Origin: Gammaproteobacteria bacterium
GTDB taxonomy: Bacteria; Pseudomonadota; Gammaproteobacteria; Chromatiales; Chromatiaceae
NCBI GenBank assembly: GCA_019136395.1
Contig: JAGVUH010000226.1
Span: 1-8,581, forward strand
Length of the DNA: 8,581 bases
Direction of reading: 5' to 3'
This document shows positions 1 through 5,903 of this stretch, one piece after another. Each line of letters begins with the position of its first letter. The stretch's first letter is position 1. The translations under genes and the position numbers were made by a program. The notes below the pieces were generated by a model, which was not told where the DNA came from, did not search any database, and worked only from the letters and a program-made list of their open reading frames with translations.

Positions 1-30
1 CCCAGCACCCCGTCCCCTTGAGTTGAATCC

Positions 31-1545
31 ATGACCCCAGGCCCCCTCCCCCCCCTCGGCTGGCTCGGCATCCTGCGCCTGGGCCTGGTGCAGACCGCCC
101 TGGGGGCCATCATCATCCTCACCACCTCGACCCTGAACCGGGTGATGGTCGTCGAGTTTCTCCTCCCCGCCATGCTCCCCGGGGCCTTGGTGGCCCTGCA
201 CCATCTGGTGCAGATCTCCCGACCGCGCTGGGGTTATGGCTCGGATGTCGGCGGCCGGCGCACCCCCTGGATCATCGGCGGCATGGGCCTGCTGGCCATC
301 GGCGGGGTCCTGGCGAGCAGCGCCACGGCCTTGATGGCCACGCAGGTGCTGGGGGGCACCCTCCTCGCCATCCTGGCCTTCACCCTGATCGGGGTGGGCG
401 TGGGTGCCTGCGGGACCTCCCTGTTGGTGCTGCTGGCCAAGCGGGTCAGCGAACGCCTGCGCGCCGCTGCGGCGACCACGGTCTGGCTGCTGATGATCGT
501 CGGCTTCATCATCACCGCCACCACCGCCGGCCACTTCCTCGACCCCTTCTCCCCCGAGCGTCTGGTCATGGTGACCGCCGTCGTCGCCGCCATCGCCTTC
601 GTCGTCACCCTGGTCGCCATCCGGGGGATCGAGGGGCCGACCCCGGCGGCTCTGACGGCCGGTGCCGCGACGGGCACCAGCACCGCGGCAGGTGCCGATG
701 CCGCCCCCGCGCCGGACCTGGCTCAAGCCAGGACCATGGCTTCGGCCAGCGATACGGCTTCTTCTAAGGTCAGCGCGACCCAGACCGCCGCTCCTGACCT
801 GGAACCGGCCCCAACGCGGGCGGCCCGCGAAGGCCAGCGACCGGCAGGGGGTTTCCGGGAGGCCCTGGCCCAGGTGTGGTCCGAACCCAAGGCGCGGCCC
901 ATGCTGGCCTATAGCGCCCAGGACCTGATCCTGGAACCCTTCGCCGGCACCGTCTTCGGCCTGACCCCCGGGGAATCCACCAAGCTCGCCGGGGTGCAGA
1001 ACGGTGGCGTCCTCGGCGGCATGATCCTGCTGGCGGTCATGGGCAGTTCCACTTGGGGCCGGCGCTTCGGCACCCTGCAGGACTGGACGGTCCGCGGCTG
1101 CATCGCCTCCGCCCTCGCCCTCACCGCCCTGGCCGCCGGGGGCTTATACGCCCCGGACTGGCCGCTGCACCTGACCGTCTTCTTCCTCGGCCTGGCCAAT
1201 GGCCTCTTCGCCGTGGCGGCCATCGGTTCCATGATGGGGCTGGTGGACACGGGCCAGGCGCAGCGCGAGGGGGTGCGCATGGGGCTGTGGGGCGCGGCCC
1301 AGGCCCTGGCCTTTGGCCTGGGCGGCTTTCTGGGCACGGTGGCCGTGGACCTGGCGCGCTACCTTATGGATTCGCCGGTCCTCGCCTATGCCAGCGTCTT
1401 CACCGGCGAGGCCCTGATGTTCCTCGTCTCCGCCGTCCTGGCGGTGCGGGTGACCCGCCCCCTGACCTCGGACCGGGCACCGGGCCGCGACCGCCCCCCC
1501 TACCCCGCCGCGGCCGAACCGGCGGGTGACACGGGAGGGCATTGA
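31..1545 (+). CDS. PucC/LhaA-family MFS protein (bacteriochlorophyll / light-harvesting assembly, Orf428-like)
   Basis: A 504-residue polytopic membrane protein of the BCH/PucC branch of the major facilitator superfamily. Members (PucC, LhaA/Orf428) act in the cytoplasmic membrane and help assemble light-harvesting complexes, probably by handling bacteriochlorophyll. The family signature is clear: RVMVVEFLLPAMLPG at about residues 38-51, then RPRWGYGSDVGGRRTPW at 64-80 in the first cytoplasmic loop. About 12 hydrophobic segments follow. Between the two six-helix halves, residues about 202-272 form a low-complexity Ala/Thr/Pro/Asp stretch, making the central loop long; family members are usually about 430-480 residues. 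The ATG at 31 is the first in-frame start; the ribosome-binding site before it is weak, which suits translational coupling to an upstream gene. Position directly before bchP favours the LhaA/Orf428 type over antenna-operon PucC. Family assignment is firm; the exact substrate is inferred. Confidence 0.9.
   Translation: MTPGPLPPLGWLGILRLGLVQTALGAIIILTTSTLNRVMVVEFLLPAMLPGALVALHHLVQISRPRWGYGSDVGGRRTPWIIGGMGLLAIGGVLASSATALMATQVLGGTLLAILAFTLIGVGVGACGTSLLVLLAKRVSERLRAAAATTVWLLMIVGFIITATTAGHFLDPFSPERLVMVTAVVAAIAFVVTLVAIRGIEGPTPAALTAGAATGTSTAAGADAAPAPDLAQARTMASASDTASSKVSATQTAAPDLEPAPTRAAREGQRPAGGFREALAQVWSEPKARPMLAYSAQDLILEPFAGTVFGLTPGESTKLAGVQNGGVLGGMILLAVMGSSTWGRRFGTLQDWTVRGCIASALALTALAAGGLYAPDWPLHLTVFFLGLANGLFAVAAIGSMMGLVDTGQAQREGVRMGLWGAAQALAFGLGGFLGTVAVDLARYLMDSPVLAYASVFTGEALMFLVSAVLAVRVTRPLTSDRAPGRDRPPYPAAAEPAGDTGGH
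1533..1539 (+). promoter_or_regulatory. Ribosome binding site deciding the bchP start
   Basis: GGGAGGG lies seven bases before the ATG at 1547 and inside the last codons of the preceding gene. An in-frame GTG at 1526 would give seven more residues but has no comparable purine run at a suitable distance. This site therefore supports the 1547 start. Confidence 0.6.
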
Positions 1546-1546
1546 G

Positions 1547-2839
1547 ATGGAGACCCGCCTCGCGGACGTTCCGGCCCCGGCCTCCCCCGGGGTATCCGCG
1601 CCGCGGAAGTCATCCCCGCACGCTGGCGGCGAATCTCTCGAGACCCGTTTCGAGGTGGTCGTCATCGGCGGCGGACCCGCCGGGGCCACGGCCGCCCACG
1701 ACCTGGCCAAGGCCGGGCGCTCGGTGCTACTCCTCGACCGCGAGGGACGGATCAAGCCCTGCGGTGGCGCCATCCCGCCCCAACTCATGCGCGAGTTCGA
1801 CATCCCCGAGTCCCTGCTCTGCGCCCGCATCCAGGCCGCGCGCATGGTCTCCCCCGCCGAGCGGCGGGTGGACATGCCCATCAACGGCGGCTTCGTGGGC
1901 ATGGTCAAGCGCGATGTCTTCGATCCCTGGCTCCGGGAACGTGCCGCCGCCGCGGGCGCCGTGCGCCGCGCCGGGACCTTCCAGGACCTGAGCCGCGAGG
2001 CCGACGGCGGCCTGAGCATCCAGTATCAGCCCCAGACCCCGGAGGGGGAACGGGCCGCTAGCGCGCCGGTCACCGTCCGCGCCCGTTGCGTCATCGGGGC
2101 CGATGGCGCCAACTCCCTGGTGGCGCGCAAGGGCCTGCCCGATGTCCCCCGCCCCCAGTACGTCGCCGCCTATCATGAGATCGTCTCCGCCCCCACCGGC
2201 GGTCACGCGGACTATGACCCGACCCGCTGCGACGTCTACTACCAGGGCGTGATCTCTCCCGACTTCTATGGCTGGATCTTCCCCCACGGCGACAGCGTCA
2301 GCATCGGGGTCGGCACCGCCATCCCCGGCTTTTCCCTGCGCCAGGCCACCAACCGGCTGCGCGCCGCCGCGGGTCTCGATCAGTACGCGACCCTGCGCCG
2401 CGAGGGCGCCCCCATTCCCATGGCCCCCCTGCCCCGCTGGGACGATGGCCGTGGTCTGATCCTCGCTGGCGATGCCGCCGGGGTGGTGGCGCCGGCCTCG
2501 GGCGAGGGCATCTATTACGCCATGGCCAGCGGGCGCTTCGCCGCCCAGGCGGCGGATGAGTTCTGCCGTAGCGGCGACCCCCGGGCCCTGGGCCTGGCCC
2601 GCAAGCGCTTCATGAAGGCCCATGGCCGGGTGTTCCGCATCCTCGGCCTGCTACAGCGGTTCTGGTATTCCAGCGACCGCCGGCGCGAGCGCTTCGTCAG
2701 CATGTGCCGGGACCCGGACGTGCAGCGTCTGACCTGGGAGGCCTACATGAACAAGCGCCTGGTGCGCTCCAGCCCCATGGCCCATGTGCGCATCCTGATG
2801 AAGGATGTCGCCCACCTCTTGGGCATCATCCGTGCTTAA
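1547..2839 (+). CDS. bchP: Geranylgeranyl diphosphate / geranylgeranyl-bacteriochlorophyll reductase BchP
   Basis: BchP is a flavoprotein that reduces the geranylgeranyl tail to phytyl, stepwise, during the last stage of bacteriochlorophyll a synthesis. From the 1547 start it is 430 residues. Visible features in order: an unusual Ser/Pro-rich N-terminal extension of about 34 residues; an FAD-binding Rossmann motif VVVIGGGPAGATAA at 37-50; the PCGGAIP motif at 71-77 typical of geranylgeranyl reductases; the GADGANS motif at 184-190; and the second FAD motif GDAAGVVAPASGEGI at 308-322. The start at 1547 is chosen for the strong Shine-Dalgarno at 1533-1539; a GTG at 1526 is the alternative. The gene begins one base after the stop of the PucC-family gene, so the two are almost certainly co-transcribed and translationally coupled, as in the bchG-orf428-bchP order known in purple bacteria. 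Alternatives among related FAD reductases are unlikely given motifs and context. Confidence 0.94.
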   Translation: METRLADVPAPASPGVSAPRKSSPHAGGESLETRFEVVVIGGGPAGATAAHDLAKAGRSVLLLDREGRIKPCGGAIPPQLMREFDIPESLLCARIQAARMVSPAERRVDMPINGGFVGMVKRDVFDPWLRERAAAAGAVRRAGTFQDLSREADGGLSIQYQPQTPEGERAASAPVTVRARCVIGADGANSLVARKGLPDVPRPQYVAAYHEIVSAPTGGHADYDPTRCDVYYQGVISPDFYGWIFPHGDSVSIGVGTAIPGFSLRQATNRLRAAAGLDQYATLRREGAPIPMAPLPRWDDGRGLILAGDAAGVVAPASGEGIYYAMASGRFAAQAADEFCRSGDPRALGLARKRFMKAHGRVFRILGLLQRFWYSSDRRRERFVSMCRDPDVQRLTWEAYMNKRLVRSSPMAHVRILMKDVAHLLGIIRA

Positions 2840-2880
2840 GGCACGGGGAACCCTTCGCTGCCGGATGCCCACGGGGCCGC

Positions 2881-3150
2881 ATGGACGAGTTTTTTGCCTC
2901 GGGCCGGGTCGCCGACCTGCTCCTCGGCCTCATGGTCCTGGAGGCCGCCCTCCTGGGGGTCTATCGTCATCTGACGGGCCGGGGTCCCGCCCTGGCGGGG
3001 CTGCTGGCCAACCTGGGTGCTGGGGCCTGTCTGCTGCTCGCCCTGCGTGCCCTCCTCAGCGGTGCCGGCTGGCTCCTGGCCGCCCTCTGGCTGGTGGGGG
3101 CCTTGATCCTGCATCTGGGGGACCTTGCAGCGCGCTGGCGTCGCCCATGA
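2881..3150 (+). CDS. Small three-helix membrane protein, unknown function, downstream of bchP
   Basis: An 89-residue hydrophobic protein I do not recognise. It has three probable membrane helices: about residues 10-28 (LLLGLMVLEAALLG core), 38-60 (LLANLGAGACLLLALRALL core) and 64-80 (LLAALWLVGALILHLG core), with a basic C-terminus ending RWRRP. The reading frame is also open upstream into bchP, but the hydrophobic protein-like part begins at the ATG at 2881, 41 bases after the bchP stop. The ribosome-binding site is weak. Its place between bchP and ppsR on the same strand suggests the same transcription unit, and it may be an accessory factor for the pigment pathway or membrane; that is context only. 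The regular helix-forming composition argues for a real gene. Confidence 0.65.
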   Translation: MDEFFASGRVADLLLGLMVLEAALLGVYRHLTGRGPALAGLLANLGAGACLLLALRALLSGAGWLLAALWLVGALILHLGDLAARWRRP

Positions 3151-3420
3151 ACGGGTCCCGGGCACCCCAGGTCCAAAGGGGGTACCCCAGCCTGGCACTA
3201 CTGCATCCTCAACCGGAAAGCATCTGCTCATCATCATCCGACCGACTGATATTAATGCAGAAACGGCCACTCACTCTCAACGACCCGAGGTAGCGAGCGG
3301 TAGCGCCCCGATGATCCAGAAAAGCCCGTCAGCGACACGGTCCGCCCCTCGGATGAGATACACCTCACCCGCATCCTCAAGGATGCCCGAGATCAGGGGG
3401 TTTCCTCCTTCCGTCAGGTC
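3151..3420 (+). other. Gap before ppsR: low-GC stretch followed by an untranslatable ppsR 5' remnant
   Basis: Bases 3201-3290 hold 47 G/C of 90 by hand count, clearly below the surrounding genes, and no frame has the high third-position GC of a local gene. The AT-rich word TGATATTAAT at 3247-3256 is the only promoter-like element I see, and I find no good -35 box with it. Short near-repeats are present: GG(C/T)ACCCCAG at 3161 and 3181, and GGTAGCG at 3289 and 3299. From about 3304 to 3420 the frame of ppsR is open, has G/C-rich third positions and reads like the PpsR N-terminal domain, but it contains no ATG, GTG or TTG, and a TAG at 3301-3303 closes it. Confidence 0.55.
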
Positions 3421-4575
3421 GTGCAGCGCCTGCCGAGCGGCACCGAGGCGCCTATCGAATACACCGCCGTCCGCCTCGACGATGACCATCACCTGCTGGC
3501 GATTGGCAAAAGCCTGCGCGCCGTCACCGAACTCCAGAACCGCCTGGTCGAGGCGCAACAGACCCTGGAGCGGGATTACTGGAAGCTGCGCGAGGTCGAG
3601 ACCCGCTACCGCCTGCTGTTCAATTCCTCCCGCGAGGCCATCCTGCTCCTGGATGCCCAGGGCCTAGGCATCATCGACCTCAACCCCCGGGCGCTTCAGG
3701 TCCTGGGGCTGCCGCCCCCCCGGCCGCGCTCGACGGACAAGGGCAAGTTTATCGACGCCCTGACCCCCGAGGACGGCCAGGCCTTCAACCGCATGCTGCG
3801 GGAACTGAGGGACCGGGGCCAGAGCCAGGACATCATCCTGCGGTTGGGTCCTGATCGTCAGCCCTGGTCCGCCCACGCCGCGCTCATGACCACCGCCGAT
3901 AAGGATATTTTTGTCGTCCACCTCGCGCCCGCCGGGGGAGCGGCCCTCTCCCAGGAGCCTGATCGGGGCCTTCCCCTGGAGGACCTGGTCGAGCGGGGAC
4001 CGGACGCCTACGTGATCATCGACAACCAGGGCATGATCCTGCGCGCCAACCGGACCTTTCTCGACATGGTCCAGGTGGGTTCCGAGGCCGCCCTGCTTGG
4101 CAAGCCCCTCGGGCGTTGGCTCGGCCGCCCCGGCGCGGACCTGACCGTGCTGCTGGCCAATGTCCTGCGTCTCGGGGCGGTGCGCCTCTTCTCGACCACG
4201 CTCCATGGTGAGCAGGGCTCGGAGGTCGAGGTGGAGATCTCCGCCGCGGGCAACCACGCCCTGAACCCCAGCCATATCGGGGTCGCGATGCGGGACGTCG
4301 GCCGCCGCCTCTCCACCGAACCCAGCCCGGGTGGCGCCGGCCAATGGCTGGATTTCCTGGTCAAGCAGGTGGGCAAGACGACCCTGCGCAAACTGGTGGA
4401 CGAGGCGGTCGGGGTGGTGGAGCGGCATTACATCGAGGCCGCCCTGGCCCTGGCCGGCGGCAACCGGACCGTCGCCGCGGAACTCCTCGGCCTCAGCCGG
4501 CAAAGCCTCTACGTCAAGCTCAACCGCTACGGCCTGGACGGTGGGGAGGAGAAGGGGGAGGCCAAGGGCCAATAG
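3421..4575 (+). CDS. ppsR: PpsR/CrtJ-type photosynthesis gene regulator, N-terminally truncated
   Basis: PpsR/CrtJ proteins are cytoplasmic PAS-containing DNA-binding regulators that repress bch, crt and puc genes under oxygen. From the only usable start, GTG 3421, this product has 384 residues; family members are usually about 460-480. Order of parts: the tail of the N-terminal PAS-like domain (1-33), a Gln-rich coiled linker (34-58, RLVEAQQTLERDY), PAS1 (about 62-170), PAS2 (about 187-295), and a Fis-type helix-turn-helix (about 322-372) with the family-typical NRTVAAELLGLSRQSLYVKL. PpsR-like sequence continues upstream in frame (HLTRILKDARDQGVSSFRQV at 3361-3420) but has no start codon and ends at TAG 3301. 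The N-terminal domain has therefore lost roughly its first 60-70 residues, and the gene may be a truncated allele or early pseudogene. The protein has no cysteine. Its place after bchP fits a photosynthesis cluster. An activator role, as described for some PpsR homologues, cannot be excluded. Confidence 0.82.
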   Translation: MQRLPSGTEAPIEYTAVRLDDDHHLLAIGKSLRAVTELQNRLVEAQQTLERDYWKLREVETRYRLLFNSSREAILLLDAQGLGIIDLNPRALQVLGLPPPRPRSTDKGKFIDALTPEDGQAFNRMLRELRDRGQSQDIILRLGPDRQPWSAHAALMTTADKDIFVVHLAPAGGAALSQEPDRGLPLEDLVERGPDAYVIIDNQGMILRANRTFLDMVQVGSEAALLGKPLGRWLGRPGADLTVLLANVLRLGAVRLFSTTLHGEQGSEVEVEISAAGNHALNPSHIGVAMRDVGRRLSTEPSPGGAGQWLDFLVKQVGKTTLRKLVDEAVGVVERHYIEAALALAGGNRTVAAELLGLSRQSLYVKLNRYGLDGGEEKGEAKGQ

Positions 4576-4735
4576 CGCCTTCCGGTCACGCACGCAAGCT
4601 CAGCCGCGCCAGGCTCCGTGTCCGCGGGCATCCCGTGAGCGGGACTGTTCCTGGGATCGCCCCGGGGGATGATCTTCTCGCTGGCGTGGTGCTGGGGTGG
4701 GCTGTGCCACCCTCATCCGCCTTGGGCCCGGGGAT
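4576..4735. other. Convergent intergenic region between ppsR and the DUF2062 gene
   Basis: A 160-base non-coding gap where two genes end facing each other. The best hairpin is TCCCG-TGAG-CGGGA at 4631-4644, a 5-bp stem without a T-run on either side, so I do not call a terminator. Nothing else in it stands out. Confidence 0.4.
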
Positions 4736-5254
4736 TCAGCCCAGCCGGCGGCGGCGGAAGCGGGTGATGATGCGCCACCGCCAGAGCAGGTGGGCCGTCA
4801 GGAAGGTGAGGATACCCGCCACCACGGCGGTGGCCATGGAGCCCACCAGCAAGGGGACCGCCAGGTCCGCGCCCTGCCCCAGGAACCAGTCGAGGCTGGG
4901 GTCGAAGCTCCAGGACCAATCCGGAGTGCCCAGCAACCAGGCGCCGAACTGATAGTTGAGGTAAGCGATGGGCGGCAGGGTCACCGGGTTGGTGATCCAG
5001 ACCATGGCGATCGCGACGGGTAGGTTAAACCGGATCCAGACCGCGGTGACGGCGGCCAGCAGCATTTGCCAGGGCACGGGGACGAAGGCGAAAAAGGCGC
5101 CGATCGCCAGGCCGCGGACCGTCGCGCGCCGGTTGAAGTGCCAGAGCCAGGGATCGTGGAAGTGGCGGCTGAGGAATCGCAGGCGGGGATGTTCCCGGAT
5201 GGCCTGGGCATCGGGGAGATGCTGGCGCAGATAGCGGGTAACCAGCGCCTTCAC
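4736..5254 (-). CDS. DUF2062 family membrane protein
   Basis: A protein of about 172 residues of the DUF2062 family, inner-membrane proteins of unknown function. Family features seen (numbering from GTG 5254): the opening RYLRQHLPDAQAIREHPRLR, then LHF/HDPWLWHFNRR at about 30-42, a hydrophobic helix containing FFAFVPVPWQM at 54-64, and the conserved TNPVTLPPIAYLNYQFG at 88-104. A second hydrophobic region lies near the C-terminus, followed by a basic tail (RFRRRRLG). An in-frame GTG at 5293 would add 13 residues; neither start has a clear Shine-Dalgarno. I chose 5254 because family members begin a few residues before the RYLP-like segment. It lies downstream of ihfB on the same strand after about 200 bases, so it may have its own promoter or be read through from ihfB. 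The usual lapA-lapB pair found after ihfB in many gammaproteobacteria is not seen here. Confidence 0.88.
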   Translation of the reverse strand: MKALVTRYLRQHLPDAQAIREHPRLRFLSRHFHDPWLWHFNRRATVRGLAIGAFFAFVPVPWQMLLAAVTAVWIRFNLPVAIAMVWITNPVTLPPIAYLNYQFGAWLLGTPDWSWSFDPSLDWFLGQGADLAVPLLVGSMATAVVAGILTFLTAHLLWRWRIITRFRRRRLG

Positions 5255-5309
5255 GCCAAGCGGCCAGTGAAGCAAGTGGGACGGTCTTGCCACTGGCCAG
5301 GGTCAGCAG

Positions 5310-5378
5310 TTACCTGACCTCCCCAATGACCACGGGCACGGCAGGGGCGGTTACCAGGATGATCAGGGAGGTAACCAC
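5310..5378 (-). CDS. Possible 22-residue mini-ORF between ihfB and the DUF2062 gene
   Basis: On the minus strand GGGGAGG (plus-strand 5384-5390) sits five bases before a GTG at 5378 that opens a 22-codon, strongly hydrophobic ORF (VVTSLIILVTAPAVPVVIGE core) ending in TAA at 5310. The Shine-Dalgarno is better than those of the neighbouring genes. It ends 17 bases before the upstream candidate start of the DUF2062 gene, so it could be a leader peptide or a small membrane peptide. It may equally be chance in a GC-rich gap; no homologue is known to me. Confidence 0.2.
   Translation of the reverse strand: MVTSLIILVTAPAVPVVIGEVR
5349..5376. repeat. Perfect 7-bp inverted repeat with 14-base loop
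   Basis: GGTTACC at 5349-5355 is the exact inverted copy of GGTAACC at 5370-5376. It lies within the possible mini-ORF between ihfB and the DUF2062 gene. A further related copy, GTTACCTGACCTCCC, occurs at about 5307-5321 and could pair with GGGAGGTAAC at 5366-5375 instead. No T-run follows, so it is not a standard terminator; protein binding or a leader RNA structure is possible. Confidence 0.35.
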
Positions 5379-5463
5379 AAGGTCCTCCCCGCAGGCCGCC
5401 GTTTGACCAGCGGCGCGGGCGGGCGGGGAGGTGCGCGGAGGAAAAGGGGCAGGCCAGAGGCAT

Positions 5464-5775
5464 TCAGCCGGCGGCGGCCAGTTCCTGCTGATAGGCGTCG
5501 TTGACGCGATCCCGCAATTCCTTGCCGGGTTTGAAATGGGGGACGTGCTTGCCGGCCAGGGCCACGGCGTCGCCGGTCTTGGGATTGCGACCGACCCGGG
5601 GCGGGCGATAGTGAAGGGAGAAGCTGCCGAAGCCGCGGACCTCGATCCGTTCACCGCTGGCCAGGGCGTTGCTCATGCGCTCGACGATGTGGCGCACGGC
5701 AAGTTCCACATCCTTGTAGGGCAACTGGTGGTCAGGCTTGGCGGCCAGGATTTCGATCAGGTCGGATTTGGTCAT
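5464..5775 (-). CDS. ihfB: Integration host factor subunit beta
   Basis: A 103-residue HU/IHF-family DNA-bending protein, the beta half of the IHF heterodimer, which binds specific AT-rich sites and bends DNA in nucleoid organisation, recombination and promoter control. Diagnostic features: N-terminal MTKSDLIE, typical of IHF-beta rather than [11 protein letters not shown] at 46-54; and the arm motif GRNPKTG at 62-68, whose proline intercalates between base pairs. Length is slightly over the usual 94-100, the extra being an Ala-rich tail. The ATG at 5775 has CGGAGG about 12 bases upstream, a rather long spacing. It lies 128 bases downstream of rpsA on the same strand, the order conserved in gammaproteobacteria, so it is likely co-transcribed with rpsA in part. 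Confidence 0.96.
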   Translation of the reverse strand: MTKSDLIEILAAKPDHQLPYKDVELAVRHIVERMSNALASGERIEVRGFGSFSLHYRPPRVGRNPKTGDAVALAGKHVPHFKPGKELRDRVNDAYQQELAAAG

Positions 5776-5823
5776 GATGCGGATTTGCCTCCGATTGAGT
5801 CACTGAGGGGGCGAATCGCCTCC

Positions 5824-5875
5824 GGACTGGATAGGGCTTGCGAACCAGTCCCGGCGGCGGCTGGCCGCCGCCGGG
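5824..5875 (-). promoter_or_regulatory. Two overlapping, mutually exclusive hairpins between rpsA and ihfB
   Basis: Stem A is CCCGGCGGCGG (5850-5860) with CCGCCGCCGGG (5865-5875), 11 perfect base pairs around a CTGG loop. Stem B is GGACTGG (5824-5830) with CCAGTCC (5845-5851), 7 perfect base pairs. They share bases 5850-5851, so they compete at their bases. Stem A lies about 30 bases past the rpsA stop but no T-run follows it on the minus strand. A role in partial termination, RNA processing or 3'-end protection of the rpsA message, with read-through to ihfB, is inference. Confidence 0.5.
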
Positions 5876-5903
5876 GGGGTCAGGGCCAGACCGTCACCGG
5901 CGA

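Noticed and set aside
1..34. The end of an upstream gene such as bchG
   Set aside because: All three frames stop within the first 34 bases (TGA at 19, 24 and 32, the last overlapping the ATG), and too few residues remain to choose a frame or name the gene.
1727..2623. A 298-codon minus-strand ORF inside bchP
   Set aside because: It has shadow composition in GC-rich DNA, no recognisable domain, and lies opposite a clear BchP.
3247..3256. TGATATTAAT as a ppsR promoter -10 element
   Set aside because: No -35 element at suitable spacing was found, and one AT-rich word is not enough to call a promoter.
3125..3667. A 180-codon plus-strand ORF that might supply the missing PpsR N-terminus in another frame
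   Set aside because: Its product (for example GKHLLIIIRPTDINAETA) does not resemble the PpsR N-terminal domain, and over 3421-3667 it is a frame shadow of ppsR.
3664..4593. A 309-codon minus-strand ORF inside ppsR
   Set aside because: It is the antisense shadow of the PAS-PAS-HTH gene, with no domain or ribosome binding site of its own.
4631..4644. TCCCG-TGAG-CGGGA hairpin as a terminator for ppsR or the DUF2062 gene
   Set aside because: The stem is only 5 bp and has no T-run on either strand.
1..4735. PpsR operator pairs (TGT-N12-ACA) near the bch genes
   Set aside because: I looked at the intergenic stretches and found no convincing match; the operon promoter probably lies upstream of the window.
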